Assembly (NCBI RefSeq): GCF_001462455.1
Contig: NZ_LNTD01000095.1
Coordinates: 1 to 45,227, forward strand
Length of the DNA: 45,227 nucleotides
Direction: 5' to 3'
Source: Cellulomonas sp. B6
Lineage (GTDB): Bacteria; Actinomycetota; Actinomycetes; Actinomycetales; Cellulomonadaceae
The number at the start of each line of letters is the position of its first letter. The first letter of the stretch is position 1. Position numbers and translations under genes: made by a program. The notes beneath the pieces are model-generated. The model had not been told where the DNA came from. It worked only from the letters and a program-made list of their open reading frames with translations, and ran no database searches. Positions 8,832 to 16,698 of this stretch are shown one piece after another.

Positions 8832-9589
8832 GCGCGCACCACGCGGGTGCCCGCGGCCTCGATCTCGTCGGCGAGCTCGGGCTCGACCGCGCCGTCGGTG
8901 ACCAGGGTGTCGACGTCGGCGAGCGCCGCGACGTGCGCGAGGTCGACGCGACCGACCTTGGTGTGGTCGGCGAGGACCACCGTGCGGCGGGCGGCGGTCA
9001 CCAGCGCGCGCTTGACGGCGGCCTCGGCGAGGTCGGGCGTCGTGACGCCGTGCTCGGCGGTGATGCCGTTGGCGCCGAGGAACGCGACGTCGACGTGGAT
9101 CTCGGCGAGGTCGCGCAGCGCCCACGACCCGACGGCCGCGAGCGTGCGCCCGCGGACCGTGCCGCCGACGAGGTGCAGCGTGGTGCCGGGTCGCGTCGCG
9201 AGGACGGTCGCGACGGGCAGCGCGTGCGTCACGACCGTGAGCTCGCGGTCGGTGGGCAGCAGCTCGGCGAGCCGGACGGTCGTGGTGCCGGCGTCGAGGA
9301 TGATCGCGCCGCCGTCGGGCAGCTCGTCGAGCGCGGCCTTGGCGATGCGCTCCTTCTCGCCCGAGAGCAGGCCCTCGCGGTCGGCGAGCCCGGGTTCGAA
9401 GCCGAGCCGCTCGACCGGGATGGCGCCGCCGTGCACGCGCCGCACGAGCCCGTGCCGCTCGAGCGCGGTGAGGTCGCGGCGGATCGTCTCGGCCGTGACG
9501 TCGAGCTCGGCAGCGAGCCGCGTGACGTCGACGCGGCCGTCGGCCCGCGCGCGCGTGAGGATCTGCTGGTGTCGCTCCGGTGCGTACAC
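8828..9589 (-). CDS. fruR: DeoR-family repressor of the fructose operon
   Basis: A 253-residue DeoR-family regulator. An N-terminal winged helix (residues about 1-57; VTRLAAELDVTAETIRRDL) precedes a DeoRC sugar-phosphate sensor domain (about 75-235; ILDAGTTTVRLAE, LGANGI, VVLADHTKVG). In relatives the effector is usually a fructose phosphate. It is the first gene of the operon, so it probably represses its own promoter. The start is GTG at 9589 (VYAPERHQQIL, the usual DeoR N-terminus). An ATG two bases upstream is out of frame. Confidence 0.92.
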   Translation of the reverse strand: MYAPERHQQILTRARADGRVDVTRLAAELDVTAETIRRDLTALERHGLVRRVHGGAIPVERLGFEPGLADREGLLSGEKERIAKAALDELPDGGAIILDAGTTTVRLAELLPTDRELTVVTHALPVATVLATRPGTTLHLVGGTVRGRTLAAVGSWALRDLAEIHVDVAFLGANGITAEHGVTTPDLAEAAVKRALVTAARRTVVLADHTKVGRVDLAHVAALADVDTLVTDGAVEPELADEIEAAGTRVVRA

Positions 9590-9633
9590 ATCGACTCCGT
9601 CGTCCCGTGCCGCCGAGGTGGCGGCTGCGTCCC

Positions 9634-9662
9634 AGGATCACCCCGTCCGCCACGTCTGTCAA
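9634..9662 (-). promoter_or_regulatory. Promoter of the fru-ptsHI operon
   Basis: On the minus strand a consensus -35 TTGACA (9657-9662), a 17-bp spacer and a -10 GATCCT (9634-9639). The 5' leader is about 40 nt. The -35 is flanked upstream by inverted repeats that could bind the DeoR-type repressor. Confidence 0.65.
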
Positions 9663-9696
9663 TGCCAAACGGGCATGTTCGGAAGTGAATCAACAT
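9662..9696. promoter_or_regulatory. Candidate operator repeats at the fru promoter
   Basis: Two inverted repeats abut the -35 box: ATGCC-N5-GGCAT at 9662-9676 and ATGTT-N12-AACAT at 9675-9696. The stretch is unusually AT-rich for this genome. The placement suits FruR or another regulator; the assignment is a guess. Confidence 0.4.
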
Positions 9697-9767
9697 CCGC
9701 TTCTGTGGTGACAGACATCGCCGCAGGTCGGTCGATGTCCGGTCCGGGCATCGAGCTGCCCGGATGC

Positions 9768-9803
9768 GCCCCGGGCCCGGCGCTGATGCACCGGGCCCGG
9801 GGC
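9768..9803 (-). terminator. Terminator after the polyol PTS genes
   Basis: Perfect 13-bp stem GCCCCGGGCCCGG / CCGGGCCCGGGGC around a 10-nt loop, 33 nt past the EIIA stop. It insulates the fru promoter from the upstream polyol PTS operon. Confidence 0.8.
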
Positions 9804-9835
9804 TCGCGAGCGCCGCGCCGACCGCGGCGGGGCGC

Positions 9836-10291
9836 TCAGGTCGCGTTCACGCGCCCCACGAGCGCGTACAGCTCGTCCGCGGTCGTCGCGCGGGCGACCG
9901 CGTCGGCCTGGTCGGGGTCGGCGAACACGAGCGCGATGCGCGACAGCACCTCGAGGTGCTCGCCGCCCGCCCCCGCGATCCCGACCACGACGCGCACGGG
10001 CGACCCCTTCCAGTCGATCGGGTCGGCGTAGCGCACCACGCAGACGGCCGAGCGGCGGATGTGGGGCGTCGCGTCGAGCGTGCCGTGCGGGATCGCCAGG
10101 CCGTTGCCCATGAACGTCGTCATGGTCCGCTCGCGCTCGAGCATGCCCTCGACGTACTCGGGGGCCACGGCGCCCGCCGCCACCAGCAGCGCCCCGGCCT
10201 CGCGCACGGCCTCCTCGTACGTCGTCGCACGGCCGTCCGCGACGCACAGCTCGCGGGTCAGCACCTCGCCGCCGTCGTGCGCGTCGCTCAT
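9836..10291 (-). CDS. mtlF: PTS mannitol-type EIIA
   Basis: A 151-residue soluble IIA domain of the mannitol type. The phospho-accepting His is in MGNGLAIPHGT, and the surrounding ERERTMTTFMGNG is characteristic of MtlF. It receives phosphate from HPr (encoded at 5539-5835) and gives it to the IIB cysteine of the EIICB. The ATG at 10291 overlaps the EIICB stop (ATGA), so the two are coupled. The transcription unit then ends in a strong hairpin. Confidence 0.93.
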   Translation of the reverse strand: MSDAHDGGEVLTRELCVADGRATTYEEAVREAGALLVAAGAVAPEYVEGMLERERTMTTFMGNGLAIPHGTLDATPHIRRSAVCVVRYADPIDWKGSPVRVVVGIAGAGGEHLEVLSRIALVFADPDQADAVARATTADELYALVGRVNAT

Positions 10292-11898
10292 CGGGCCACC
10301 GTCCCGTCCCGCGCGGCGAGGACCTCGGCGACCACCTGGTCGTACACCGGGCTGCTCATGAAGTTGTCGACCGACAGGTGCCGCGTGGAGGGCGCCTGGA
10401 GCCGGGCGCGCGCGGTCAGCTCGCGCTGGCTGATGACGAGGTCGGCGGAGTCGTCGAGCGTCGCGACGGCCTTGTTGACGACCGTGACCTCGTCGGCGCC
10501 GGCCCTGCGGAGCTTGTCCCGCAGCACCGCCGCGCCCATGACCGACGACCCCATGCCGGCGTCGCACGCGAACACGATCAGCCGCACGGGTGCGACGTCC
10601 GCGTCCTGCTCGCCGCTCCCGGCTGCGCCGTCGACCGCGGGAGCCCCGCCTGGAACGAGCGCGCCGAGCGCCGCGCTGGACCGCCCCTTGTTGGCCTCGG
10701 TCTGCGCGACCGCCGCCGCCAGGTCGCCGCTCTCGCCCGCGGCCAGGTCGCGCTTGCGCGTCGCCCGCAGGATCACGGCGGCGACGAGGAACGAGACCGT
10801 CGCCGACAGCAGCACCGACAGGGTCACGCCCAGGTAGCTGTCCCGCGCGGTCTGGGCGTACACCGCGAAGATGCTGCCCGGCGCCGCCGGGCCGACCAAC
10901 CCGCTGCCGAAGACGACGTTCGTCGCGATGCCCGTGGCCCCGCCCGCGATCGCGGCGACGATGAGCATCGGCTTCATCAGCACGAACGGGAAGTAGACCT
11001 CGTGGATGCCGCCGAGGAACTGCACGGCGATGGCACCGGGTGCGGTCGAACGCGCGACGCCCACGCCGAGCAGCGCGTAGGCGAGCAGGATGCCCAGGCC
11101 CGGCCCGGGGTTGGCCTCGACGAGGTAGAGCAGCGACTTGCCGTCGGCGACGACCTGCTGCGCACCGAGCGGCACGAGCACGCCGTTGCCGATCGCGTTG
11201 TTGAGGAACAGCACCTTGGCCGGCTCGACGACGAGCGCCATGGCGGGCAGCAGGTGGTTGTCGGCCAACCAGCCCACGACCGAGCCGAGCCACGTGCTGA
11301 TCTGGGTGACGACCGGCGCGATGCCGAAGAACGCCGCGACCGACAGCGCGCCGCCGACGATGGCCGCCGAGAACATGTTGACGAGCATCTCGAAGCCCGG
11401 GCGGATCTTGCCCTCCCACAGGCCGTCGACGAGCTTCATGACCCACGCCGCGAGCGGGCCCACGATCATCGCGCCGAGGAACATCGGCACGGTGCTGCCG
11501 ACGATGATGCCGAGCGTCGCGATGGTCGCGACGACCCCGCCGCGCTCGCCGTGCACGATGCGTCCGCCGGCGTTGGCGATGAGCAGCGGCAGCAGGTAGG
11601 TGACCATCGGGCCGACGAGCCCGAGGTACTGCTGGAACGTCGTGCCGTCGTCCGCCTCGACGAGCTGCGTGGCGGCGCCCTGCCAGGCACCGGCGACGTC
11701 GGCGTTGCCGAACCCGCCGAGGACCCCGTTGGGCAGCCAGCCCACCGAGATGAACAGGGCGGTGATGAGCCCCCAGGCCAGGAACGCCGGGAGGTTGGGC
11801 ATGATCATGCCGGTGAGGAAGGCGCCGAAGCGCTGCAGGCGGACCTGGGCGGTCCGTCCGCGCGCGAGGCTCGGTGCGGCTGGTGCGGTGGTGGTCAT
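10288..11898 (-). CDS. mtlA: PTS mannitol-type EIICB
   Basis: A 536-residue polyol transporter. The N-terminal IIC domain (residues about 20-375) has multiple membrane helices, FLNNAIGNGVLVPLG and the GGIHEVYFPFVLMKP motif with the GIHE signature. After a variable Ala/Gly linker (about 385-430), the IIB domain carries its phospho-cysteine in VFACDAGMGSSVMGA. The IIA part is the separate downstream gene, so this is MtlA without its IIA domain. ATG start at 11898 has no good Shine-Dalgarno (a distant GGAG only). The dehydrogenase 204 bp upstream is probably its metabolic partner. Mannitol is the likeliest substrate, but another hexitol is possible. Confidence 0.92.
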   Translation of the reverse strand: MTTTAPAAPSLARGRTAQVRLQRFGAFLTGMIMPNLPAFLAWGLITALFISVGWLPNGVLGGFGNADVAGAWQGAATQLVEADDGTTFQQYLGLVGPMVTYLLPLLIANAGGRIVHGERGGVVATIATLGIIVGSTVPMFLGAMIVGPLAAWVMKLVDGLWEGKIRPGFEMLVNMFSAAIVGGALSVAAFFGIAPVVTQISTWLGSVVGWLADNHLLPAMALVVEPAKVLFLNNAIGNGVLVPLGAQQVVADGKSLLYLVEANPGPGLGILLAYALLGVGVARSTAPGAIAVQFLGGIHEVYFPFVLMKPMLIVAAIAGGATGIATNVVFGSGLVGPAAPGSIFAVYAQTARDSYLGVTLSVLLSATVSFLVAAVILRATRKRDLAAGESGDLAAAVAQTEANKGRSSAALGALVPGGAPAVDGAAGSGEQDADVAPVRLIVFACDAGMGSSVMGAAVLRDKLRRAGADEVTVVNKAVATLDDSADLVISQRELTARARLQAPSTRHLSVDNFMSSPVYDQVVAEVLAARDGTVAR

Positions 11899-12059
11899 GG
11901 CCGGGTCACGCTCCGCTAGGTCGGGCCGGGGCGCACGTCCGCCGGCCGTGATCGTCGTTGATCGGTGCTGCAGTGCGGTGCTGCTCTGTGGTGGTGCGGG
12001 TGGTGCTCGGGTGCGGGTGGTGCGGCGCCGCTGCCCACGGCGGGTGGTGCGGACCGTCG

Positions 12060-12095
12060 CCCCGCCGGCCGCCGGTGGGGCGCGGCCGGCCGGGG
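12060..12095 (-). terminator. Hairpin between the dehydrogenase and mtlA
   Basis: GCCGGCCGC pairs with GCGGCCGGC, extended by four more C-G pairs across a one-base bulge, with a 9-nt loop. It begins 7 nt past the dehydrogenase stop. It could terminate, or attenuate readthrough into mtlA. The rest of 11899-12059 has a G/T-rich run of GGTGGTGC-like words and no clear promoter. Confidence 0.5.
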
Positions 12096-12102
12096 CGGGG
12101 CC

Positions 12103-13143
12103 TCAGGGCTCGATGGTCACCTTGATGCCGGCGCCCGAGCGCACGACGTCGATGCCCTCGGCGACCTGCTCGAGCGGCAGCCGGTGGGTGATGAGGTCGC
12201 TCACGGGCACCGAGCCGTCGGCGATCATGGCGAGCGCCGTGCGGTTGTGCGCGGGGCTCGACCCGTTGGCACCGACGATCGTCAGCTCCTTGTAGTGGAC
12301 GAGGTTGGAGTCGAGCGTGATGGTCGGGCGGTCCTTGGGCAGACCGCCGAAGAAGCTGATCCGTCCGCGCGGCGCGACCATGCGCAGCGCCTGCTCCTGC
12401 GCCGCGCCCGACGCGGCCGCGGTGATGACGACGTCGGCACCACGACCGCCGGTGAGCTCGAGGACGGCCTCGACGGGGTCCTGCTCGGACGCGCAGACCG
12501 CGGCGTCGGGCTTGACCACGTCGGCCGCCATGTCGAGCCGCGCGCGGCTGAGCTCGACGAGGTAGACCGCCGACGCGCCGCGTGCCCGGGCGAGCCGCAC
12601 GTGCAGGCACCCGATGGGGCCGGAGCCCACGACGACGACCGTGTCGCCGTCGTGCACGTCGGCGATCTCCTGCGCGTTGATCGCGCACGCGAACGGCTCG
12701 GCGACCGACGCCTCGGCGAAACCGACGCCGTCGGGGATGCGGTTGAGCCCGTCGACGGCCAGCACGGTCGGGGGCACGATCATGAACGGCGCGAACCCGC
12801 CGTCGTAGTCGTAGCCCATCGACACCTGGTGCGGGCAGATCGTCTCGAGCCCCCGGGTGCACCACGCGCACCGCCCGCACGGGATCGCGGCGATGACCTG
12901 CACGCGGTCGCCCGGCGCCCAGCCGTCGACGCCGTCGCCGACCTCGACCACCTCACCGGCGATCTCGTGCCCCATGACGCGCGGCGGCACGATGCGCTGG
13001 TGCCCGGACGTCGAGATCTTGACGTCGGTCCCGCACATCGAGCACGCACGGACCCGGATCTTCACCTCCCCCGCGGCCACCTCGGGCTCGGGGGCGTCCT
13101 CGAGACGGACGTCACCGGGTGCGTAGAACCGGAAGACCTTCAT
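12103..13143 (-). CDS. Zinc-dependent polyol (or polyol-phosphate) dehydrogenase, MDR family
   Basis: A 346-residue medium-chain dehydrogenase/reductase. Catalytic zinc ligands are C37 (CSMCGTD), H59-E60 (MGHEIAGE) and probably E149. The structural zinc site is complete (C89, C92, C95, C103). The Rossmann motif is VVVVGSGPIG, followed by an acidic residue (YLVELSRARL), which favours NAD over NADP. It resembles the sorbitol/L-iditol and galactitol-1-phosphate dehydrogenase branch. Next to a PTS that would deliver a hexitol phosphate and with no classical mtlD here, it may oxidise that phosphate. That role is inferred. ATG at 13143 follows a strong GAGGAGA. Confidence 0.85.
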   Translation of the reverse strand: MKVFRFYAPGDVRLEDAPEPEVAAGEVKIRVRACSMCGTDVKISTSGHQRIVPPRVMGHEIAGEVVEVGDGVDGWAPGDRVQVIAAIPCGRCAWCTRGLETICPHQVSMGYDYDGGFAPFMIVPPTVLAVDGLNRIPDGVGFAEASVAEPFACAINAQEIADVHDGDTVVVVGSGPIGCLHVRLARARGASAVYLVELSRARLDMAADVVKPDAAVCASEQDPVEAVLELTGGRGADVVITAAASGAAQEQALRMVAPRGRISFFGGLPKDRPTITLDSNLVHYKELTIVGANGSSPAHNRTALAMIADGSVPVSDLITHRLPLEQVAEGIDVVRSGAGIKVTIEP

Positions 13144-13261
13144 CGCTCTCCTCGCAGCATGCGCTCGAGGCCGCGGCGGGCGCCCCGGTGCGACGTCGCA
13201 CCGGGCGGACGTCGTCGTCGGCCGTCCCTCGCGCGGGGTGACGTGCCCCCGCGTCGTGTCC

Positions 13262-13291
13262 AGAATGACCGAGTCAGGGCGGGGATGTCAA
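13262..13291 (-). promoter_or_regulatory. Promoter of the polyol dehydrogenase gene
   Basis: Minus strand: perfect -35 TTGACA (13286-13291), 18-bp spacer, -10 CATTCT (13262-13267). It lies about 120 bp before the ATG, in the 377-bp divergent region 13144-13520. Confidence 0.6.
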
Positions 13292-13295
13292 CAGA

Positions 13296-13339
13296 TTCCC
13301 ACACAAGCGGTGCCGAACGGGCGCCGCTCGATGTGGGAA
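13296..13339. promoter_or_regulatory. Paired TTCCCACA / TGTGGGAA half-sites upstream of the polyol promoter
   Basis: TTCCCACA at 13296-13303 and its exact complement TGTGGGAA at 13332-13339, about 36 bp centre to centre. The first site is 4 bp from the -35 box. This looks like a two-site operator or activator site. The regulator is not encoded next to it. Confidence 0.45.
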
Positions 13340-13431
13340 CGGGCCATCGGCACGAGGCGCGTCCGCGCGGCGCACCACGCGAACGCCGCCGTCGCCCCAC
13401 CCGCGCCTCGCCCACGCGGCCGGCGATGCCG

Positions 13432-13450
13432 TAAGGTAAGGCTCACCTAG
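13432..13450 (+). promoter_or_regulatory. DtxR/IdeR iron box
   Basis: TAAGGTAAGGCTCACCTAG matches the DtxR/IdeR consensus TWAGGTWAGSCTWACCTWA at 17 of 19 positions. Its first six bases (TAAGGT) could also be the -10 box, so bound repressor would block polymerase. It lies 70 bp before the siderophore-binding protein gene and predicts iron-dependent repression. Confidence 0.9.
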
Positions 13451-13520
13451 CACCCGTTCCGCGGGCCGCCCGGACGAGCCCGCACGGGCCCCGGCCCCGC
13501 GCCCCTCCGCGAAGGACACC

Positions 13521-14579
13521 ATGCGCTCTGCGCCCGCACGCCGCGCCCTGCGACCCCTCGTCGCCGCCGCCGCCGCGTCACTCCTGCTCGCCGCCTGCTC
13601 GACGGGCGACCCCGCCGGCACCCCCACGGGCGGTTCGTCGGCCGGCGCGTCCGGCGACTTCCCCGTGACGATCACCAGCACGTTCGGCGACACGACCATC
13701 GAGTCGCAGCCCGAGCGCGTCGCGACCGTCAACTGGGGCAACCACGACGTGCCGATCGCGCTCGGCGTGGTCCCCGTCGGCTTCGCGAAGCAGACCTACG
13801 GCGACGACGACGGCGACGGCGTGCTGCCCTGGACGTACGAGGCGCTCGAGGGTCTCGGCGCGACGGGCGACGACCTGCCCACGCTCTTCGACGAGACCGA
13901 CGGCATCCCCATGGAGGCCGTCAACAACGTCGAGCCCGACGTCATCCTCGGCGCCTACTCGGGCATGACCCGCGAGGACTTCGACACGCTCTCGCAGATC
14001 GCGCCGACCGTGTCGTACCCGAAGTTCGCGTGGGGCACGAGCTGGAAGGACATGGCGCTCATCGACGGCGAGGCCATCGGGAAGAAGGCGCAGGCGCAGG
14101 ACCTCGTCGACGACGTGCTCGCCCAGATCGACGCCGCGCTCGCCGAGCGCCCCGACGTCGCGGGCAAGACCGTCGCCTACGCCTGGTTCGACCCGTCGAA
14201 CCCCAGCACGATCGGCGTCTACACGCCGCTCGACGCGCGCGTGCAGCTGCTCGCCGACCTCGGGCTGGAGAACGCGCCGTCGGTCGTCGACCTCGCGGGA
14301 GACACCGACCAGTTCTACGTCAACCTCGCGTCCGAGCAGGCAGACACGCTCGCCGACGCCGACATCCTCGTGACGTACGGCGACGACTCCATGCTCGCGA
14401 CGCTGCAGGCCGACCCGCTGTTCAGCAAGATCCCGGCCGTCGCCCGCGGCTCGGTCGTCGTGCTCGGCAACACCGACCCGATCTCGGCCGCGACGTCCGG
14501 CCCGACCGTGCTGTCGCTGCCCTGGGCCCTCGACGACTACCTCGACCGGTTCCAGGCCGCCGCCGAGAAGGTCGGGTGA
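13521..14579 (+). CDS. Ferric-siderophore ABC transporter binding lipoprotein
   Basis: A 352-residue FepB/FhuD-class periplasmic-type binding protein. The signal peptide has basic residues, a hydrophobic stretch and lipobox LLAAC with the lipidated Cys at 26. A Ser/Gly/Thr-rich linker precedes the two-lobed binding domain (about 48-350). FGDTTIESQPERVATV, EPDVILGAYSG and SQIAPTVSY are typical of iron-siderophore receptors. ATG at 13521 has an AAGGA four bases upstream of it. It is the first gene of a four-gene operon under an iron box and overlaps the permease start by 4 bp. The siderophore cannot be told from sequence. Confidence 0.94.
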   Translation: MRSAPARRALRPLVAAAAASLLLAACSTGDPAGTPTGGSSAGASGDFPVTITSTFGDTTIESQPERVATVNWGNHDVPIALGVVPVGFAKQTYGDDDGDGVLPWTYEALEGLGATGDDLPTLFDETDGIPMEAVNNVEPDVILGAYSGMTREDFDTLSQIAPTVSYPKFAWGTSWKDMALIDGEAIGKKAQAQDLVDDVLAQIDAALAERPDVAGKTVAYAWFDPSNPSTIGVYTPLDARVQLLADLGLENAPSVVDLAGDTDQFYVNLASEQADTLADADILVTYGDDSMLATLQADPLFSKIPAVARGSVVVLGNTDPISAATSGPTVLSLPWALDDYLDRFQAAAEKVG

Positions 14580-15631
14580 CGCTCACCCCCACCGCCGCCA
14601 CGCCGGCCGCACCCACCCGGGTGCGGCCGGCGTCGCTGCGCCGACGCCGCACCGTCGGCCTCGTGGTCGGCGTCGTCGCCCTGCTGCTCGCGGTCCTCGC
14701 CTCGCTCGCGTTCGGCGCACGCGTCGTCGGCTGGCAGGACGTCGTCGCGGGCGTGCTGCACCCCGACACCTCGCAGATCGCGCAGGCCGCCGTGCAGTCG
14801 CGCGTCGCCCGCACCGTGCTCGGCCTGCTCGTCGGCGCGGCGCTCGGCGTCGGCGGCGCCGTGCTGCAGGGCCTGACGCGCAACCCGCTGGCCGACCCCG
14901 GCCTCCTCGGCATCAGCTCGGGCGCGTCCCTCGCGGTCGTGCTCGGCATCATGCTGCTGGGCCTGTCGACGCTCACGCAGTACGTGTGGCTCGCGTTCGC
15001 GGGGGCCGCGCTCACGTCGCTGCTCGTCTACGCGATCGGCTCGCTCGGCCGCGAGGGCGCGACCCCCCTCAAGCTCGCGCTCGCGGGCGCCGCGACCACC
15101 GCCGCGCTGAGCTCGGCGATCTCGATGGTGCTGCTCAGCCGCACCGACGTGCTCGACACGTTCCGGTTCTGGCAGGTCGGCTCGCTGGGACGCGCGTCCC
15201 TCGCCGAGATCGGCCAGCTCGCGCCGTTCCTCGTCGCGGGTGCCGTCCTGGCGGTCGGCAGCGCGCGCGGCATGGACGCGATCGCGCTCGGCGACGACGT
15301 CGCCGTCGGGCTCGGGCAGCGCGTCGGGCTCGTGCGCGCCGCCGGGGGCGTGGCCGCCGTGCTGCTGTGCGGCACGGCCGTCGCCGCCGCGGGCCCCATC
15401 GGGTTCGTGGGGCTCGTCGTCCCGCACCTCGCGCGCGTGCTCACCGGCCCCGGGCACCGGTGGCTGCTGCCGTACAGCGCCGTGCTCGGTGCGTCGCTGC
15501 TGCTCGCGGCCGACGTCGTGGGGCGCGTCGTCGCCCGCCCGCAGGAGGTCGAGGTCGGCATCGTCACGGCCGTGCTCGGCGCGCCCGTGTTCATCGCGAT
15601 CATCCGCCGCCACAAGGTGCGCGAGCTGTGA
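14576..15631 (+). CDS. FecCD-family siderophore permease (first)
   Basis: A 351-residue inner-membrane permease subunit, FepD-like. After an Arg-rich cytoplasmic N-terminus come about nine to ten hydrophobic helices. Family motifs are LQGLTRNPLADPGLLGISSGA (the NPLADP loop) and GPIGFVGLVVPHLAR, the loop that contacts the ATPase. The GTG start at 14576 overlaps the binding-protein stop (GTGA), and the gene ends in another GTGA overlap. It should form a heterodimer with the next gene's product. Confidence 0.95.
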   Translation: MTLTPTAATPAAPTRVRPASLRRRRTVGLVVGVVALLLAVLASLAFGARVVGWQDVVAGVLHPDTSQIAQAAVQSRVARTVLGLLVGAALGVGGAVLQGLTRNPLADPGLLGISSGASLAVVLGIMLLGLSTLTQYVWLAFAGAALTSLLVYAIGSLGREGATPLKLALAGAATTAALSSAISMVLLSRTDVLDTFRFWQVGSLGRASLAEIGQLAPFLVAGAVLAVGSARGMDAIALGDDVAVGLGQRVGLVRAAGGVAAVLLCGTAVAAAGPIGFVGLVVPHLARVLTGPGHRWLLPYSAVLGASLLLAADVVGRVVARPQEVEVGIVTAVLGAPVFIAIIRRHKVREL

Positions 15632-16698
15632 CCGCGCTGCTGGGCGCCCGCGCGGCAGGCGGGACGCCGGCCGCGACCGGTGCGGTCGTCGCGCGCGGCC
15701 GCCGTGCGCGCACCCGCCGACGCCGCACGGTGGTCGCCGTGCTGTCGCTGCTCGTCGCCGCGCTCGTCGTCGTCACGCTGTGCGTCGGCGAGCGGGTGTA
15801 CACGCCGCTCGAGGTGCTGCGCGTGCTGCTCGGCGAGCAGGTGCCGGGCGCGTCGTTCAACGTCGGCGTGCTGCGCGCCCCGCGCGTGCTCACGGGCGCG
15901 CTCGTGGGCGTCGCGTTCGGCACGGCCGGCGCCGTCTTCCAGACCATGCTGCGCAACGCGCTCGCGAGCCCCGACATCATCGGCGTGAGCGCGGGGTCGA
16001 GCGCCGCCGCGGTCGTCGCGATCACGATGTTCGGCCTGTCCGGCCCCGCGCTGTCGGCCGTCGCGGTGGTCGTCGGGCTGGCCGTCGCGGTGGTGATCTA
16101 CGCGCTGTCGTGGCGCGGGGGCGTGCACGGCGCGCGGCTCGTGCTCATCGGCATCGCGGTCGGCGCCATGCTGCAGTCCGTCATCGCCTACGCCATGACC
16201 CGCGCCGGGATCTACGACGCGAACGAGGCGCTGCGGTGGCTGACGGGGTCGCTCAACTCCGCCTTCTGGGCCACGGTCGGGCCGCTCGCCGGGTCGCTCG
16301 CGCTGCTGGTGCCTACCCTGCTCGTGCTCGCGCGTCGCCTGCCCGCGCTGCAGCTCGGCGACGACGCGGCCGCCGGGCTCGGCGTCGCACCGGACCGCTC
16401 GCGGCTCGCGCTGCTGGTCGTCGCCGTCGCGACCATCGCGGTCGCAACCGCCGCGACCGGGCCGATCGCGTTCGTCGCGTTCCTGTCCGGGCCGATCGCG
16501 CACCGCCTGCTGCGCGGCACGGGGCGGCTCCTCGTGCCCGCCGGCCTGGTCGGTGCGGTGCTCGTGCTCGGCGCCGACCTCGTGGGGCAGCACCTGCTGC
16601 CCGCACGGTTCCCGGTCGGCGTCGTCACGGGCGTGCTCGGCGCGCCCTACCTGCTCTGGCTGCTGGCCAGGACCAACCGCTCCGGAGGCTCCCTGTGA
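15628..16698 (+). CDS. FecCD-family siderophore permease (second)
   Basis: A 356-residue permease partner, FepG-like. The N-terminus is long and Arg-rich (to about residue 38) before the first helix. The signature loop is LRNALASPDIIGVSAGSS, with Ala in place of the usual Pro. The ATPase-contacting loop reads FVAFLSGPIAHRL rather than the usual GLVAPHI form. Such divergence is common in the second subunit. GTG at 15628 and its stop are both in 4-bp overlaps with neighbours. Confidence 0.94.
   Translation: MTALLGARAAGGTPAATGAVVARGRRARTRRRRTVVAVLSLLVAALVVVTLCVGERVYTPLEVLRVLLGEQVPGASFNVGVLRAPRVLTGALVGVAFGTAGAVFQTMLRNALASPDIIGVSAGSSAAAVVAITMFGLSGPALSAVAVVVGLAVAVVIYALSWRGGVHGARLVLIGIAVGAMLQSVIAYAMTRAGIYDANEALRWLTGSLNSAFWATVGPLAGSLALLVPTLLVLARRLPALQLGDDAAAGLGVAPDRSRLALLVVAVATIAVATAATGPIAFVAFLSGPIAHRLLRGTGRLLVPAGLVGAVLVLGADLVGQHLLPARFPVGVVTGVLGAPYLLWLLARTNRSGGSL

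Noticed and set aside
13144..13520. Small gene in the divergent region between the polyol dehydrogenase and the siderophore operon
   Set aside because: Short frames there have no ribosome-binding site or family resemblance and overlap clear promoter and operator sequences.
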